The translations under genes and the position numbers were made by a program. This document shows, piece by piece, positions 1 to 12,800 of a stretch of 64,000 nucleotides of DNA. Below the pieces are notes generated by a model, which was given only the letters and a program-made list of their open reading frames with translations, made no database searches and had not been told where the DNA came from. This DNA is from Porodaedalea pini. Lineage: Eukaryota > Basidiomycota > Agaricomycetes > Hymenochaetales > Hymenochaetaceae. The stretch spans positions 21,313 to 85,312 of the forward strand of contig NBAY01000115.1 of NCBI GenBank assembly GCA_002794775.1, read 5' to 3'. Within the stretch, counting starts at the first letter, position 1. Each line of letters starts with the position of its first letter.

Positions 1-883
1 CCAGCTCTCAATGGTCGTTATCTATCCGACCGTCATCCAGCCACTCTTCAACACGCTCTCACCCCTTAAAGCAGGTGATCTTCGTACGCGCATCGAGGCT
101 CTCGCGACCCGGCTCAAGTTCCCGCTTAAGCATCTCTACGAGATTGACGGCTCCAAGCGCAGCTCTCACAGCAACGCCTACTTCTTTGGACTGCCATGGG
201 TACGTGCGCCTGGGGAATTCTGAAGACTCGCGCACTGACCATCTTACATAGAGCAAGCATATCGTCATCTTCGACACGCTCATCGCGGAGAGCGCGCCCG
301 AAGAAGTGGAGGCCGTCCTCGCGCACGAGCTCGGCCACTGGTTCTTCGCGCACCCCACAAAGCTCCTGCTCATCTCGCAAGCGCACATCTTCTCCATTCT
401 CGCACTCTTCCCTGCCTTCCTGCACGCGCCACCTGTCCTGCGCGCGTTCGACTTCCCGCCGGCCGTTGCCGCGACGCCGCCGACGATCGTCGCGTTCTTG
501 CTCTTCCAGATGATCCTCACGCCGATGGAGGCTGTAATTGGCGCGGCGATGAACGCGCTCTCGCGCCGCTTTGAGTGGCAGGCTGACCGCTTTGCATGCG
601 AGTTGGCGCAGCGCCTGAAGGAGCCTGATATGGAAGATATGGGCGCACGCCTTGGACGCGCACTCACGACGCTGCACGTCAAGAACTTGTCGACCGTCTG
701 GGTGGACTGGCTGTACGTTCAATTTGTTGTTCAACTGACAGCTTACTAAAAAAAGCTCTCTCGCCCAGGTACTCGGCTTATCACCACTCGCATCCAACGC
801 TCACGGAGCGACTACGTGCTATCGAGGCGTTCCAGGTGGCAAAATCTATCAACGTTAGCGCGGACGTGAAGAAAGAGCTCTAG
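1..883 (+). CDS. STE24: CAAX prenyl protease, STE24-type zinc metallopeptidase (3' part)
   Basis: This family is an integral membrane zinc protease of the ER and nuclear envelope that removes the last three residues of prenylated CAAX proteins such as fungal a-factor pheromone. Exons are 1-199, 252-712 and 769-883, and both introns are GT-AG; the second has a TACTAA branch site. The reading frame is already open at base 2, so the N-terminus lies outside the window. The family signature GSKRSSHSNAYFFG is followed by HELGHW (first zinc site) and FEWQADRFA, which supplies the third ligand. The C-terminal YHHSHPTLTERL segment is also typical. A hydrophobic stretch follows the zinc motif. The gene converges on the phosphatase gene, with about 380 bp between the two stops. 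Identification rests on motif order and is secure; the missing part is only the N-terminus. Confidence 0.93.
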
Positions 884-1262
884 ACTTCCTTCTTTTTCCT
901 TGCTGCTTGAGCGACTAGTAAATCGTAGGTTACTCTAGAGCATGCACATTTCGAACTTGTTCAAAAGGACCTTTACTTTTGCATGTTATGATATTTATCA
1001 TGATACTTGGCTGATATACAAAATGTAAATGATGCATGTTGCCTGGCCCCAACTCGCAACCTCTTTCCCACCCGCTCACCCCTCCTACATCTATTCACGA
1101 GCACAGCAATTTGTGCCCCTTGTATGTAAGGTAACATTTCAATCTCTAAGATTCAGCATTCGAAACGAAACCGCCATGAAAGAGAGCAAGGCCAACTTCC
1201 CAGACAGAAACCCGACGAATGCGCTCGAACAATTTGGAAGAAAGACGCTCCCGATCAGTGGA

Positions 1263-3825
1263 TCAAGCATTCGTCGACATGGGCATCGGCTGAACAGGTT
1301 CCGAGATATCCGCGACATGCGAGATCGAGTCTGACTCTTGTTTTGAGTCTACAGCAGGAAATGCCGAGGTCATCGGCGTTGTTGAGACCGGGGAGATGAT
1401 GGCGACAAGCACAGAAATGTCTATGGGAGTGAGAAATAAGTAACTAAAGTCCCGAACTCAATCAATGAAAGTCAACAAAAGGGCCTACCATCACACTTCC
1501 CGCCGCGGAACGAGCGTCCCTCCTCACGCGCACGACGTGCAAAAGGCAGTTCATCCACCTCGTCAGCTTTCTCTATCTCCTTAGCGCAGCTGCCCCTTCC
1601 ATCTGCTCGCCTCGCACCATGCGCCTGCATGCTAAGCTGGCGTGCACGCGAACAAAGTGCCTCACTCAACATACCCGCTAGAGTACGGCGACCGAGCAAG
1701 CCAACACCCTCACTCTCGCTACGCTCTGTTTGCGCGTCCTGCGCAAGCGGGAGATGTGCCTCGACTGCACGACGGACCTCGTCGAGGACGTCCTCCTCCC
1801 AACAGTTGTCGCTCATGCCGTCCGACGCAAGGATGAGAATGTCATCTGCTTGCACGGAGAGTTCATAGCGCCGTGCGTCTGCTGGGCGCGATGGTGATGA
1901 GGGACCGAGCTGTACTGGATAGTTAAACTAAAACAATATTAAGTAGACATGTCAGAGATCGTACGAAGGATATAGCAAACAAAAACACTCACCCCCCACC
2001 ACATTTCCTCGCTACGCCAGACGATCTCGCCTGCACGTACCAGCCAGCCCACACAATCACCAAGGTGCGCGACGCGCAGACGGTCACCCGAAAGCACAGC
2101 AAGCAACGCGGTCGACGAACCAGCACTGAGCGGCTCCCACGACTCCTGCCACTCCCATTCGCAATCCTCGAGTTCCTCACGCCCTGTAGGCAGGGTATCG
2201 TGCAAAGAAGTGGACGACAGAGAAGGTGTAGTAGAACCAAGCCCGAGTCCATAAGACCACCATCGCGGTGCAGTCTTCTGCGTCTTTACGACACGCACGC
2301 GACGACGAACGCGGTGAGCATCGATTGTTTGAGAATATGCACGCTCGAGCACATCGACAGGATCGATGGTCCCCTCAAGCGGGTCTGGCACTGCCTTATT
2401 TGCGTCCTCAGGAGCGAAAGTCTTTTCTTTACTCGCTCCCAGAGCAGCGACCATCTGCTCCGCGCCAAAGTCTTCCTCTACGAGCACTCCTAATCCAGTG
2501 TGCTCCGTTTTGTTTTCAACTTCCCACGGCCAAGCGAACGGCCTTGCGTTTCCATGCTCCCTTACAACCGTTTTCTGACGACCATATGTCGTTGCACGTG
2601 GAGCGACGCCGCTGTGTTTCAGAGACGGCTTCGTTCTCATGGGAGCTGGTTCTACACCCTGTTCTGTCTTGACAAAGTCCCCCGGATTATGCACAGCCGC
2701 AGAGGCCCGTGCCTCGCCAACTTCATGAGCGCAGAAATGCATGAGACGACGAGCGAAAAGGGCGGAAGGGGAAGATTGGGCGGTGTGGGCTCTATGCGAA
2801 TGCCTGTGTCGGTGCGCATGACGACCTGCTGTTGACGAAGAAGCCGCAGCACAGGTGCTGCATAAGTGCAAAGACGAAGTTCGGCTTGAATGTGTACGTG
2901 AGCCCCATCCACCGACGCCATCCGCCACGCCGAGAGCGTCCTCACGTACAAAGTACGCGTCCTCCCCGACCTGCACGGCCCCGTCAAGTGAGTCTAGCGC
3001 AAAACGTTCCTCCTCTTCTACACAAATCGCGCACATGCAAGACCTCCCCCTTCCGCTTTCTCTTCCTCGCTTTGGGATCCCGTATGCACCCACGTCTAGT
3101 TGATAGATCTTTTGACTACTCCTTGATGACGCACTCGAAATGTTTTCTTCCTCCTTCGCTTGTCTGTCAGCAACATCAGCTGCGGACTCGCGTGAGCGCC
3201 ATGCCTGGTCTGCTGCAAGGCCGGAACGAGGACCACTGAGTAGCATATTGTGGTCAGATGGACTCGAACCGGGCGGGGGCGCAGGTCCACCGAGAGAAAG
3301 CATAAGAGAAGATGAGCCAAGAAGTGGCTGGCTGCCACCCTCGGCCTGCTGGCCACCACTCGTCTGACCATGGTGGCTTTGTCCATGCGAACTTTGTTGA
3401 GTAGGTTGAGTACCATCTGCGGTGTGTGGAGAGTACGGCGATTGCGCGCTATGCGTGGTAGGACCATTCCCCGGAGCATTTCCCTGTGCAGTTTGAGTCT
3501 GAGCCTCACCCACTGAAAGACGAGATGTCGATACGATGTGCGGATTGCTCGGACGAGACGCTGGAGGAGGAGGGGGCGGAGGCGGGCCGGCAGAGTCAAA
3601 ATAGTGCAATGGGCCAGATGCGTTCGTATACAAGGACCGATTACTTGGGCTTCCTGCAACATTTGATGATCCCGAAGCTGATGTAGACGATGAGGAGCCA
3701 GCGGCTGATGCAAGTGACAGTGAAGCACGGCGTGGACGAGGGCTGGTAGGAGTGCGCACGGAGGACTTGAGAGGCGGCGACGCGGCTATGGAGTAGAGCC
3801 GCTTGGTTGTGCGTATCGTCTTCAT
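1263..3825 (-). CDS. PP2C-family Ser/Thr phosphatase, PTC7-like
   Basis: Exons are 3825-1993, 1927-1489 and 1420-1263, giving 809 residues. The catalytic core has GEDAYF and GVADGVGGW near residue 290, STALLAVLSGDRL and HLGDC near residue 580, and ASDGMSDN in exon 2. These are the acidic metal-binding motifs of PP2C enzymes and match the PTC7/PPTC7 branch, which in yeast is mitochondrial. The C-terminal RGGK-CDDISVLVAII reads correctly only if both introns are removed. The protein is more than twice the usual PTC7 length. The first 250 residues are Ser/Pro/Gln-rich, and about 250 low-complexity residues separate the two halves of the catalytic domain. The chosen start gives a basic, Ser-rich leader compatible with mitochondrial import, but this is inference. 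Many long frames on the other strand here are shadows of this gene. Confidence 0.88.
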
Positions 3826-4501
3826 CGTTTGAGGATCTCAGAGGCGCAGTGGATGGCGACGAGCTCCCTGCGTTCGTCGACGACGACGTTGACGGCAGCG
3901 ACGAAGACGAGTGGATGTCGCCTTGGACGTTGCGGGGAAATGGTAAGAGCAACGAGCGGATTGGACGGGGTTCTTCCGACAATTTCCGATCAAACGTCAT
4001 TCGTGACCGTCAATAATCTCGTGACCTCCATCCGTCAACCAGCTCCCGACTGCCGGTTCGCAGCAAGTTCGGACGTGCCTCATAGCCCTTGATCTTGAAA
4101 AGGTAACCTCAATATTAATGGCGCCAACTCGACGAAGATACCCTTGGAAGATATTCATATTATCTCTCGTTGAACGAAGCTTCTCCAGCAAAGATCTACT
4201 GTATAGCGTAACTTCCATGGCACCCTGGGCGCCGCCCTTTCTCTGGTAGACATCATACTTCCCAATGCTCGTATCGCTACATTTTGGTGGTAACAAGATT
4301 TGGGTGACTTGTCAATGCTCGGCCTATTCCGAAGATGCGCAAGTGAGCATTCTTCAGCATAATCCTTCGATAAAATAAATCATGATGCCATCTCAATCAT
4401 GATACAAAGGCACCCAAAGGCACCGACAACCTATCTATAGAAATTGTGCAGTACTTTAAAAGTCCCTCAAGTTCCTGGACACTCCAAAACTTGTTTCGAC
4501 G
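3826..4501. other. Intergenic, 5' flank of phosphatase and of DUF6534 copy 1
   Basis: No gene is seen. From about 4239 a CTTTCTCTGGTAG-containing stretch recurs at about 25690 upstream of the second DUF6534 copy, so the tandem duplication includes some 5' flank. Confidence 0.5.
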
Positions 4502-5894
4502 ATGTCCACCTGCAATTTGCCCAATCTTGACTTATCTTCGACGTTCGGCGTTGATTTTTTGGGCAAGCTCTATACTGTCATTAAAATGCTCGGTTCTAAC
4601 TAGGTTCCTATGGTTGGTCTCAGGATTCATTATTTCCACAGTGTGCGTGAATCCAGTCTTTTACCTGCAGCCACCCTCCGCTCATCGAACAAACAGCCTT
4701 CTCGGAGTATCTCTTGTACAAGGATATCTCTATTACGCAAACAATTCTGATGCGTGGTTCATGAGGGCTTTTGATAGTCTTGTAATACGATTGAGATTTT
4801 TCATGCTAAACCGATCGCAGGTCTCTGTAGTACTGTCAGGCGATTCCGCTACTTCTGCAACTAGTTCTCCATGGGTACTTACCAGATAATGAGACAGTGC
4901 ACTAGATGTGGCCGGGACACTCCTGGTCACAGAAGCAATGCACTACTACTTGGTTAGTTCTTTGTGAGGTTCTGCTGAAATTTCGGATGCTCATCTACTT
5001 GAAGATCAGAAGTTTTGGAAACCCGTTCGCTCTGTTGGAGATGACGAAGTACGTGTCGCGATACACTAGACCCCTGTGATCATTCAGACTCATATTGTGT
5101 AATAGGACGTTCATAGGGGAGTTTATTATAAGTGTGGTCATCATTCTTCTGTAAGTCCCAGCAGCGGTGCATTGCATCATGCATTGACTTTTTCTGTGTC
5201 AATGGGTCCTTGGGTCGTAAGATCACAGTTGTTCTATGCAAGCCGCATCTACATGGGTAAGCTGATTGATTTTATAGTATTACAGTATTCTAATTGATTT
5301 TTGTTTCTGTTTTTGCATGGCTGACAGCCGGGATGCACAAACATGGACGATTTGTATCGTTGATTGTAGTAAGCAGAGCCGCATCTAAAGGGCTGAATGA
5401 TATTCATTAGTGTATCTCGAAAGGCTGGTATTGCCATTTTTTCATTTGGTGAGTCAATTCGAGATCCTAGCCATTAGTCAATGGACTCCTGATGAGCACT
5501 CAGGGGCGGGAATAGGTGCTGTTCATCTTGTTTGATTCAAAAATTCATAATCATTAACCTCCTTCAATTATGGCAGAACCAACTAGCCGTGGCTTATGAG
5601 TTATTTGCAATTGGTCGACTCATCTCAAACTTGGTACATCCAAAGATAAAGGTTTTTCATGCACAATGCTTTAGATGTTTGAACCATCAATCCTTGTATC
5701 TCTTCTTTAGATGATCATTGGCATATTCGACTTCTCCGCGGCTCTGTGTGACGCCGTGGCAACATTTTTGATGTGCTATTTTCTATCTTCTCATCAAACC
5801 TCATTTAAAATGTCAGTACTTCAGTGGCTTATCCATCATTCTACGTATAGGAAAATATGCTTAACTGTCCTCTTCAGAACAAAGTTGCTCTTTA

Positions 5895-6744
5895 CAGCCT
5901 TTTTCATAAGTCCTGCGACACGTGCATGTCACGTGAAATGAGCCGCGTCAGAGCCAAAGTGTCGAAAAATTAGAATGAATGACTATTTTCTCTGTAGATT
6001 CTGCACAGAACCTGCTCATTAAGTACTCAAAAAAAAGGAACGGTTCTCAGGAGAAGAAATATGTAAAATAGGGAGCAATAAATTGACTGTATAGGTGGGT
6101 GGAGATCAAACAAGTGCAGCTGGTCTGTTCTCTTACCCATTTCCACTCAGATTCAAAAATTATGGCTCCCCTACATCTACCTATAAAATTCTTTCCTGTG
6201 TCTGTAAATTAAGTATATGACTATACCAACAGCTCCTGAAAGTTTGAAGCCAATCCATTCAGTATTCATGGTGCACCAGCAAGATTTGTGTTCCACTTCA
6301 AGCTCTTTCCACCCTCCTTTTCTCACAACAGGTCTTGCAGAGTAGAACACAAATCTTGCTGCTGGACCATGAATACTGAATGGATTGGCTTCAAACTTTC
6401 AGGAGCTGTTGATATAGTCATATACTTAATTTAAAGACACAGGAAAGAATTTTATAGGTAGATGTAGGGGAGCCATAATTTTTGAATCTCAGTGGAAATG
6501 GGTGAGAGAACAGACCAGCTGCACTTGTTTGATCTCCACCTGACTACACAGTCAATTTATTGCTCCCTATTTTACATATTTCTTCTCCTGAGAACCGTGC
6601 CTTTTTTTTTGAGTACTTAATGAGCAGGTACTGTGCAGAATCTACAGAGAAAATAGTCATTCATTCTAATTTTTCGACACTTTGGCTCTGACGTGGCTCA
6701 TTTCACGTGACATGCACGTGTCACAGGACTTATGAAAAAGGCTG
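5895..6744. mobile_element. Fold-back (long inverted repeat) element, copy A
   Basis: An 850-bp, nearly perfect palindrome. Arms of about 400 bp start CAGCCTTTTTCATAAGTCC and surround a spacer of about 50 bp near 6310-6350. It is flanked by TA on both sides (5893-5894 and 6745-6746), which fits a TA-duplicating transposon of Tc1/mariner type, although Harbinger-type TTA/TAA cannot be excluded. It has no coding capacity. It sits in what was exon 12 of DUF6534 copy 1. A second copy of the same element lies at 23499. Confidence 0.85.
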
Positions 6745-6889
6745 TAACTGGCTCTTCTTCTTTTCAATCAACCATGGCTTTCTCATCAGGAAAAACCTCT
6801 CAGTGGAATATCATGGAATAATTTTAGAATAGAAAGACATTTGTAGAATAGTTCAGAATGGCATTAGGATGGATTTGGACTCCTTGGAA

Positions 6890-7022
6890 TTGCACGGAAT
6901 TGAGTAGAAAAAAGGATCTGTATTGGAATTTGCTAGAATCGGCAAGGTGGTTTGTGGAATTGCACAAAATTGAGTAGAATAATAAAATTGTATTGGAATT
7001 TGCTGGAATCGGCAAGGTTGGT
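6890..7022. repeat. Subterminal direct repeat, two units
   Basis: Two imperfect units of about 65 bp, each with a GGAATTGCAC...AATTGAGTAGA part followed by TTGGAATTTGCT and AATCGGCAAGG, lie head to tail near the left end of the large TIR element. They are likely transposase-binding repeats, by analogy with other large TIR families. Confidence 0.65.
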
Positions 7023-7522
7023 TATGGAATGGGCCAGAAAATGTTACAGTCCCGGACCGGTCCTTGCACCAGCACATTTTCATCTCCCTTTTTCTCATTA
7101 TTTACAAACTTTTATTCCAAACAAAAAATACTGCATGAAAGTAACTTCTGTTGAGACTAAGTATGCCAATTTTTGAGCAAAAATATTGAAGGAAAAAATT
7201 GCCATGAAAGATTTATGTTCCAAGGCCGAAATGAGTTGGCACCAGTCCTTGCACCACATTATCCCCATGCTCGTGATCTGAAATAAGATGAAGGGATCAC
7301 GTGACTTTCCAAAATGCGACTCAAAGGCCTAGGGAGCTTGTTGAATTTTTCTACAACTCAATTTCATATAAAATTGCACCAAATTTTGCACAGGTGATCT
7401 ACTACTACATAGTAAGTTTAAAAAAATATATTTTCTTAGCTTAAATATAGTTTGTTGTGTGGAAACAAAAAGGCAAACATTTTTGAAACAAGTGCAGATT
7501 GGCACTTTCCTTATTGACCTTG

Positions 7523-7965
7523 TGTTAGGCGGGAGTCCGGGAGACGGCTCGGACTGGGCAGGCCTCAGCTGACTGTCGTCTAAGACGTGCTATGCTCGAG
7601 TGTGGACTCAGGACACGCTTTACTCAGGCTAGGTCGTCACAGAGGTAAGAGGATTAATACAAGTCTAAACTAATACAAGGGGGACGAGTCTCACCTAGGT
7701 CGTCGCGGAGGTAAGAGGAAAAGCAGAACAAGGAGTTCATGCAATTCCTGAGGCCTCTTATAGTGACAACCGTGAGACTATATTACCTAACATTACATAA
7801 CAAGCGGGAATGGAATGAATGAAGGTCGTGTGAAAGGAGTGTGTGAAGTGATTGGAAAGATGATTAAAGATAATAAGAAAGGGCGGTTAAAAGAAAAGAA
7901 ATGATGAAAGGAAAATAAATGATAAAAGGAAAATAAAAGATAGGGTGAAAGTTCAAGTCCTAACA
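7523..7965 (-). repeat. 3' LTR of gypsy element 1
   Basis: 443 bp, TGTTAG...CTAACA. It is next to the CCTTG target duplication on the left and the polypurine tract on the right. Confidence 0.93.
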
Positions 7966-9443
7966 TTACCCCCCCCTCAAGGCTGGGCGTCCCAACCAGC
8001 CATGATCGTGGTCGACTGGTTCAGTGTTGACGAAGCGTGGGCGGAGCTGTTGGCGAGGAAGGTTGAGCTTTCGAGGGGCACCGGGGTGTTTCTGATAGAA
8101 CTCGGCAATCACCTCCTTTGCGTTCTCCCCAAAGTCCATCTCGGGCTGCCAAGTCGGTTTGTTGTAGCCAACCCACTTGACGAGGTATTGAAGCTTCCCT
8201 CGGTGCAGACGCGAGTCTAGGACTTCCTCAATTTCATACTCTTCCTCGTTGTCGACGATTTCAGGTGGTGGCGGTGGCTGTTGTTTCTGACTTTTGAAGG
8301 ACAGTTCAACTGTGAGTTTCAGCAGGGCCTCATTGAAGACTGGGTGGACCTTTTTCCATCGCTTTGGGAGCTTGAGCTTGTACGCGCTCGCTCCTACCTT
8401 GTCGACGATCTTGAAGGGACCATACCACTTGTCCGCTAGCTTCTTCATCGGCGAGTCTGTGCTGATGTTTCGCCCATCAAGGAAAACCTTGTCTCCAGTG
8501 TTGTACTCCACCAAAGCCCCTGCTGTCTGGTCGTGATAGCGCTTCATGTCCTCTGCTGCCTTGACCAGATTGTCCTTCACTACACGATGAGTCTCCTTGA
8601 TGTGCTTCGCGAATTCTTCCACTGACATGTTGGCAGAGGAGGTTTGTACGGTGTTGAAGCTTAAGGGGTGACGTCCTGTGTTCGCATAGAAGGGGGACAT
8701 TTTTGTCGCTGAGTGTTTGCGGTTGTTGTATGCGAACTCTGTGAGGGGGAGCCAGTCCTTCCAGTCCGATTGATGATGGTTGACGAAGAGTCGAAGATAC
8801 TGTTCGAGCTCTTGGTTAATGCGTTCCATTTGACCATCCGTCTGTGGGTGATACGCTGTTGACGGGTTGCCTTCGATGTGTAGGAGTTTGTACAGCTCCT
8901 TCATCATCGAAGCGTCGAACTGCGTGCCTCAGTCATGGATGATCTTTTTTGGTAAACCATGGAGGTGGAAGACGTGGTCGTGGTACAGCTGGGCCATGCC
9001 TTCTGCCGACAGCTTCGTCATTGTCGGGATCACATGCATCTGTTTCGAAAACCTATCAACGAAGACGCAGATCGCATTATGCCCCTTGGAGTCCGGTAGC
9101 TCTCTGATGAGGTCGACTGTGACGATTTCCCAGGGGCCTTCAGGGACTGCGTTTGGGTGGAGTGGCCTTGATCTCGACACCCTCAGAGCCTTTGTTCACT
9201 GACAGCAATTACACCCTCGGACATATGCTCAGACGTCGGAGAACATCGACGTCCACCAGAAGTCTCGACGGACGAGCTCCACCGTCTTTGACGCTCCCGG
9301 GTGTCCCGTCAGAGCCGAGTCGTGACATTCCCGTAATACGGCCTCCTTCATTGACGACAGCACGTATACTTTGCCTTTCATGCACCACAACCTGTCGACC
9401 TCTGTCATTCCCATTGGCCTCTCCGACTCGTGTTGCGCCCTCT

Positions 9444-9856
9444 TGTTAGGCGGGAGTCCGGGAGACGACTCGGACTGGGCAGGCCTCGGCTGACTGTCGT
9501 CTGGGACGTGCTGTACTCGAGCGTAGACTCGGGACACGCTTACTCAGGCTAGGTCGTCGCGGAGGTAAGAGGATTAATACAAGTCTAAACTAATACAAGG
9601 GGGACGAGTCTCACCTAGGTCGTCGCGGAGGTAAGAGGAAAAGCAGAACAAGGAGTTCATGCGATTCCTGAGACCTTATATAGCGACGACCGTGAGACTA
9701 TATTACCTAACATTACCTAACGAGTGGGAATGGAACGAATGAAGGCAGTGTGGGAATGATTGTGTAAGATGAGTAAATATAATGAAAAGGACAAATATAA
9801 TAAAGGAAATGGTAAAAGGGAAAATAAAGGAAAAGGTGAAAGTTCAGGTTCTAACA
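9444..9856 (-). repeat. 3' LTR of gypsy element 2
   Basis: 413 bp, TGTTAG...CTAACA. The pol stop codon (9859-9857) is immediately adjacent. Confidence 0.95.
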
Positions 9857-12800
9857 TTACCCCCCCTTCAAGGTTGGGCGTCCCGACCAACCATGATCGC
9901 GGTCGTCAGGCTCGGTGTCGACGAAGAGCGGACGGAGTCGTTGACGAGGGATGTTGAGTTTTCGAGGTGCGCCGGGATGTTTGAGGTAGAACTCAGTGAT
10001 CGCCTCCTTCGCGTTCTCGCCGAAGTCCGTCTCAGGCTGCCAAGTAGGTTCATTGTAGCCGACCCACTTGACAAGGTACTGTAGTTTCCCTCGGTGCAGA
10101 CGCGAGTCTAGAACCTCCTCAATCTCGTACTCCTCCTCGTTGTCGATGATGTCAGGTGGCGGCGGTGCTGGTTGTCTTTGGCTCTCGAAGGACGGTTCGA
10201 CGGCGGGCTTTAGCAGTGCTTCGTTGAAGACCGGGTGGACCTTTTTCCATCGCTTTGGGAGCTTGAGCTTGTACGCGCTTGCTCCCACCTTGTCGACGAT
10301 TTCGAAGGGGCCATACCATTTGTCAGTGAGTTTCTTTGTCGGTGAGTCTGTGCTGATGTTTCGCCCGTCAAGGAAAACCTTGTCGCCAGCCTTGTACTCA
10401 ACCGAAATCCCTGCTGTCCGGTCGTGATAGCGTTTCATGTCGTCCGCCGCTTTGACCAAGTTGTCCTTCGCAACCCGATGAGTCTCCTTTATGTGCTTTG
10501 CGAATTCTTCCGCCGACATGTTGGCAGACGAGGTCCGTGTCGTGTCAAAGCGTAAGGGGTGACGTCCTGCGTTTGCGTAGAAAGGAGACATCTTCGTCGC
10601 CGAATGCTCACGGTTATTATACGCGAACTCCGCGAGGGGGAGCCAGTCCTTCCAGTCCGATTGTCGATGGTTTACAAAGAGCCTAAGATATTGTTCAAGC
10701 TCTTGGTTAACGCATTCCGTCTGACCATCTGTCTGTGGGTGATACGCCGTTGACGGGTTGCCTTCGATGTGTAGGAGTTTGTACAGCTCCTTCATCATCG
10801 ATGCGTTGAACTGCGTGCCTCGGTCATGGATGATCTTTTTCGGCAAGCCGTGGAGGCGGAAGACATGGTCGCGGTACAGTTGAGCCATGCCTTCCGCCGA
10901 CAACCTTGTCGTCGTCGGGATCACGTGCATCTGTTTCGAGAACCTGTCGACGAAAACGCAGATTGCGTTATGTCCCTTGGAGTCCGGGAGTTCTCCGATG
11001 AGGTCGACCGTGACAATTTCCCATGGGCCTTCCGGGACCGTGTTCGGGTGAAGTGGCCTCGACCTCGATGCCCTCAGAGCCTTTGTTCGCTGGCAGCGAT
11101 CACACCCTCGGACATACGCTCTGACGTCAGAGAACATCGATGTCCACCAGAAGTCTCGTCGGACGAGTTCCACCATTTTCGACGCTCCTGGGTGTCCAGC
11201 CAGTACCGAGTCGTGACATTCCCGTAATACGGCCTCCTTCATTGACGATGGCACATATACCTTGTCTTTCATGCGCCACAATCCGTCGACCTCTGTCATT
11301 CCCGTCGGCCTCTCCGACTCGTCCTGCGCCCTCTGCGCTTCACCCACTCGTCCCACCACCTCGTCGCACGATGTCCGCACCACTCCACGGTTCAACCACT
11401 TATCCTTGATGAACATGACCCCATCGTTGTCATCCTTGCCCTGATCATAGCCCGCCATACGCGATAGCAGGTCGGCCTTGCCCATCGTCTTGCCCGACTT
11501 GTGTTTGAGGTGGAAGTCGAATTCTTCAAGTTCGGTCTGCCAGCGAGCTTGGCGATAGCTCAGCTTCTGCGCCGACCTGAAGTAGGTGAGGTTGGCGTGG
11601 TCGGACCAGATTTCAATCTTGTGGCGAGCGCCAAGGAGGTATTGCCGCCACTCCTTGAGCGCCGAAACGATTGCGAGCATCTCCTTGTCATAGATCTCGT
11701 AGTTTCATTCTGCTGGTTCAAGTGCCTCTGACCTGTAGGCGATCACCCTCCACTTCCCTTCCTGCTTCTGCAACAACACACCACCGAGCGCAAAGTTCGA
11801 CGAGTCCGCTTCTACGCGGAAAGGGCCCTCGTCATTGGCGATGGCTAGGACTGGAGGTGAGCAGAGACATCGTCTCAGCTCCTCGAATGCTTCCTGCTGT
11901 TCGGTCTCCCATACCCAGTCCTTCTTGCCCGTTAACGATGTCAACGGTCGGACCACCTTGCTGTAGTCCTTAATAAACCGTCTTAGCCAGTTTCCCATAC
12001 CGAGGAACTGTTGCAGCTCCTTGAGGTTCCGTGGGACTGGCCAGTTTGCAATCACCTCCGTCTTTGCCGGGTCAGCCCTGATCTCACCATTGCCGATGAT
12101 GTGGCCGAGGTATTTGACGACCTTGGCGTCAAACTCGCACTTCTCCGGCTTCAGGTACAGGCCATTTTCTTGGAGGATCTGGAGTACGTGCCTCGACATG
12201 TCGATATGCTCCTCAATGGTTTCTGAGAGGATCAGGATGTCGTCGAGGTATACGATGATCAAGTTCGCGTAGATTAGGTCCTTAAAGATGTGGTTGACAA
12301 AGGCCTGGAACGTGGCCGGCGCGTTGCAAAGGCCAAAAAACATGACCGTTGGTTCGAAGAGGCCCATGTTTGTGCGAAACGCTGCCTTCCATTCGTCACC
12401 CTCACGGATCCGGATATTGTAGTACCCCCAGCGAAGGTCAAGCTTAGTGATGTACTTCGCTTTCTTGACCTTGTCGACGAGTTCGTCAATGAGAGGGAGG
12501 GGATACTTGTTCTTGATCATACCGTCATTGAGCTTACGGTAATCCTGGATCGGGCGTAGCGATTTGTCGGCCTTCTTTATAAAGAAGAAGGGCGACGCCA
12601 TGGGCGATATCGACCGTCGAATGCGACCCGACTTCAGATTTTCATCAAGGAAGTCCTTGAGTGACTGCTGCTCAGTTGGCGTGAGCAGGTAGATCTTACA
12701 GTCGCTCAGTTTGAAGTCGGGCTTCAAGTCGATGACATGGTCCCAGGGTCGGTGTTCCGGCAGCTTCTCAAAACCTTTTTCGCTGAAAACGTCGGCGTAG

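Noticed and set aside
2065..3686. Many open frames on both strands over the phosphatase gene
   Set aside because: All are shadows of the single minus-strand PP2C reading frame, which alone carries family motifs.
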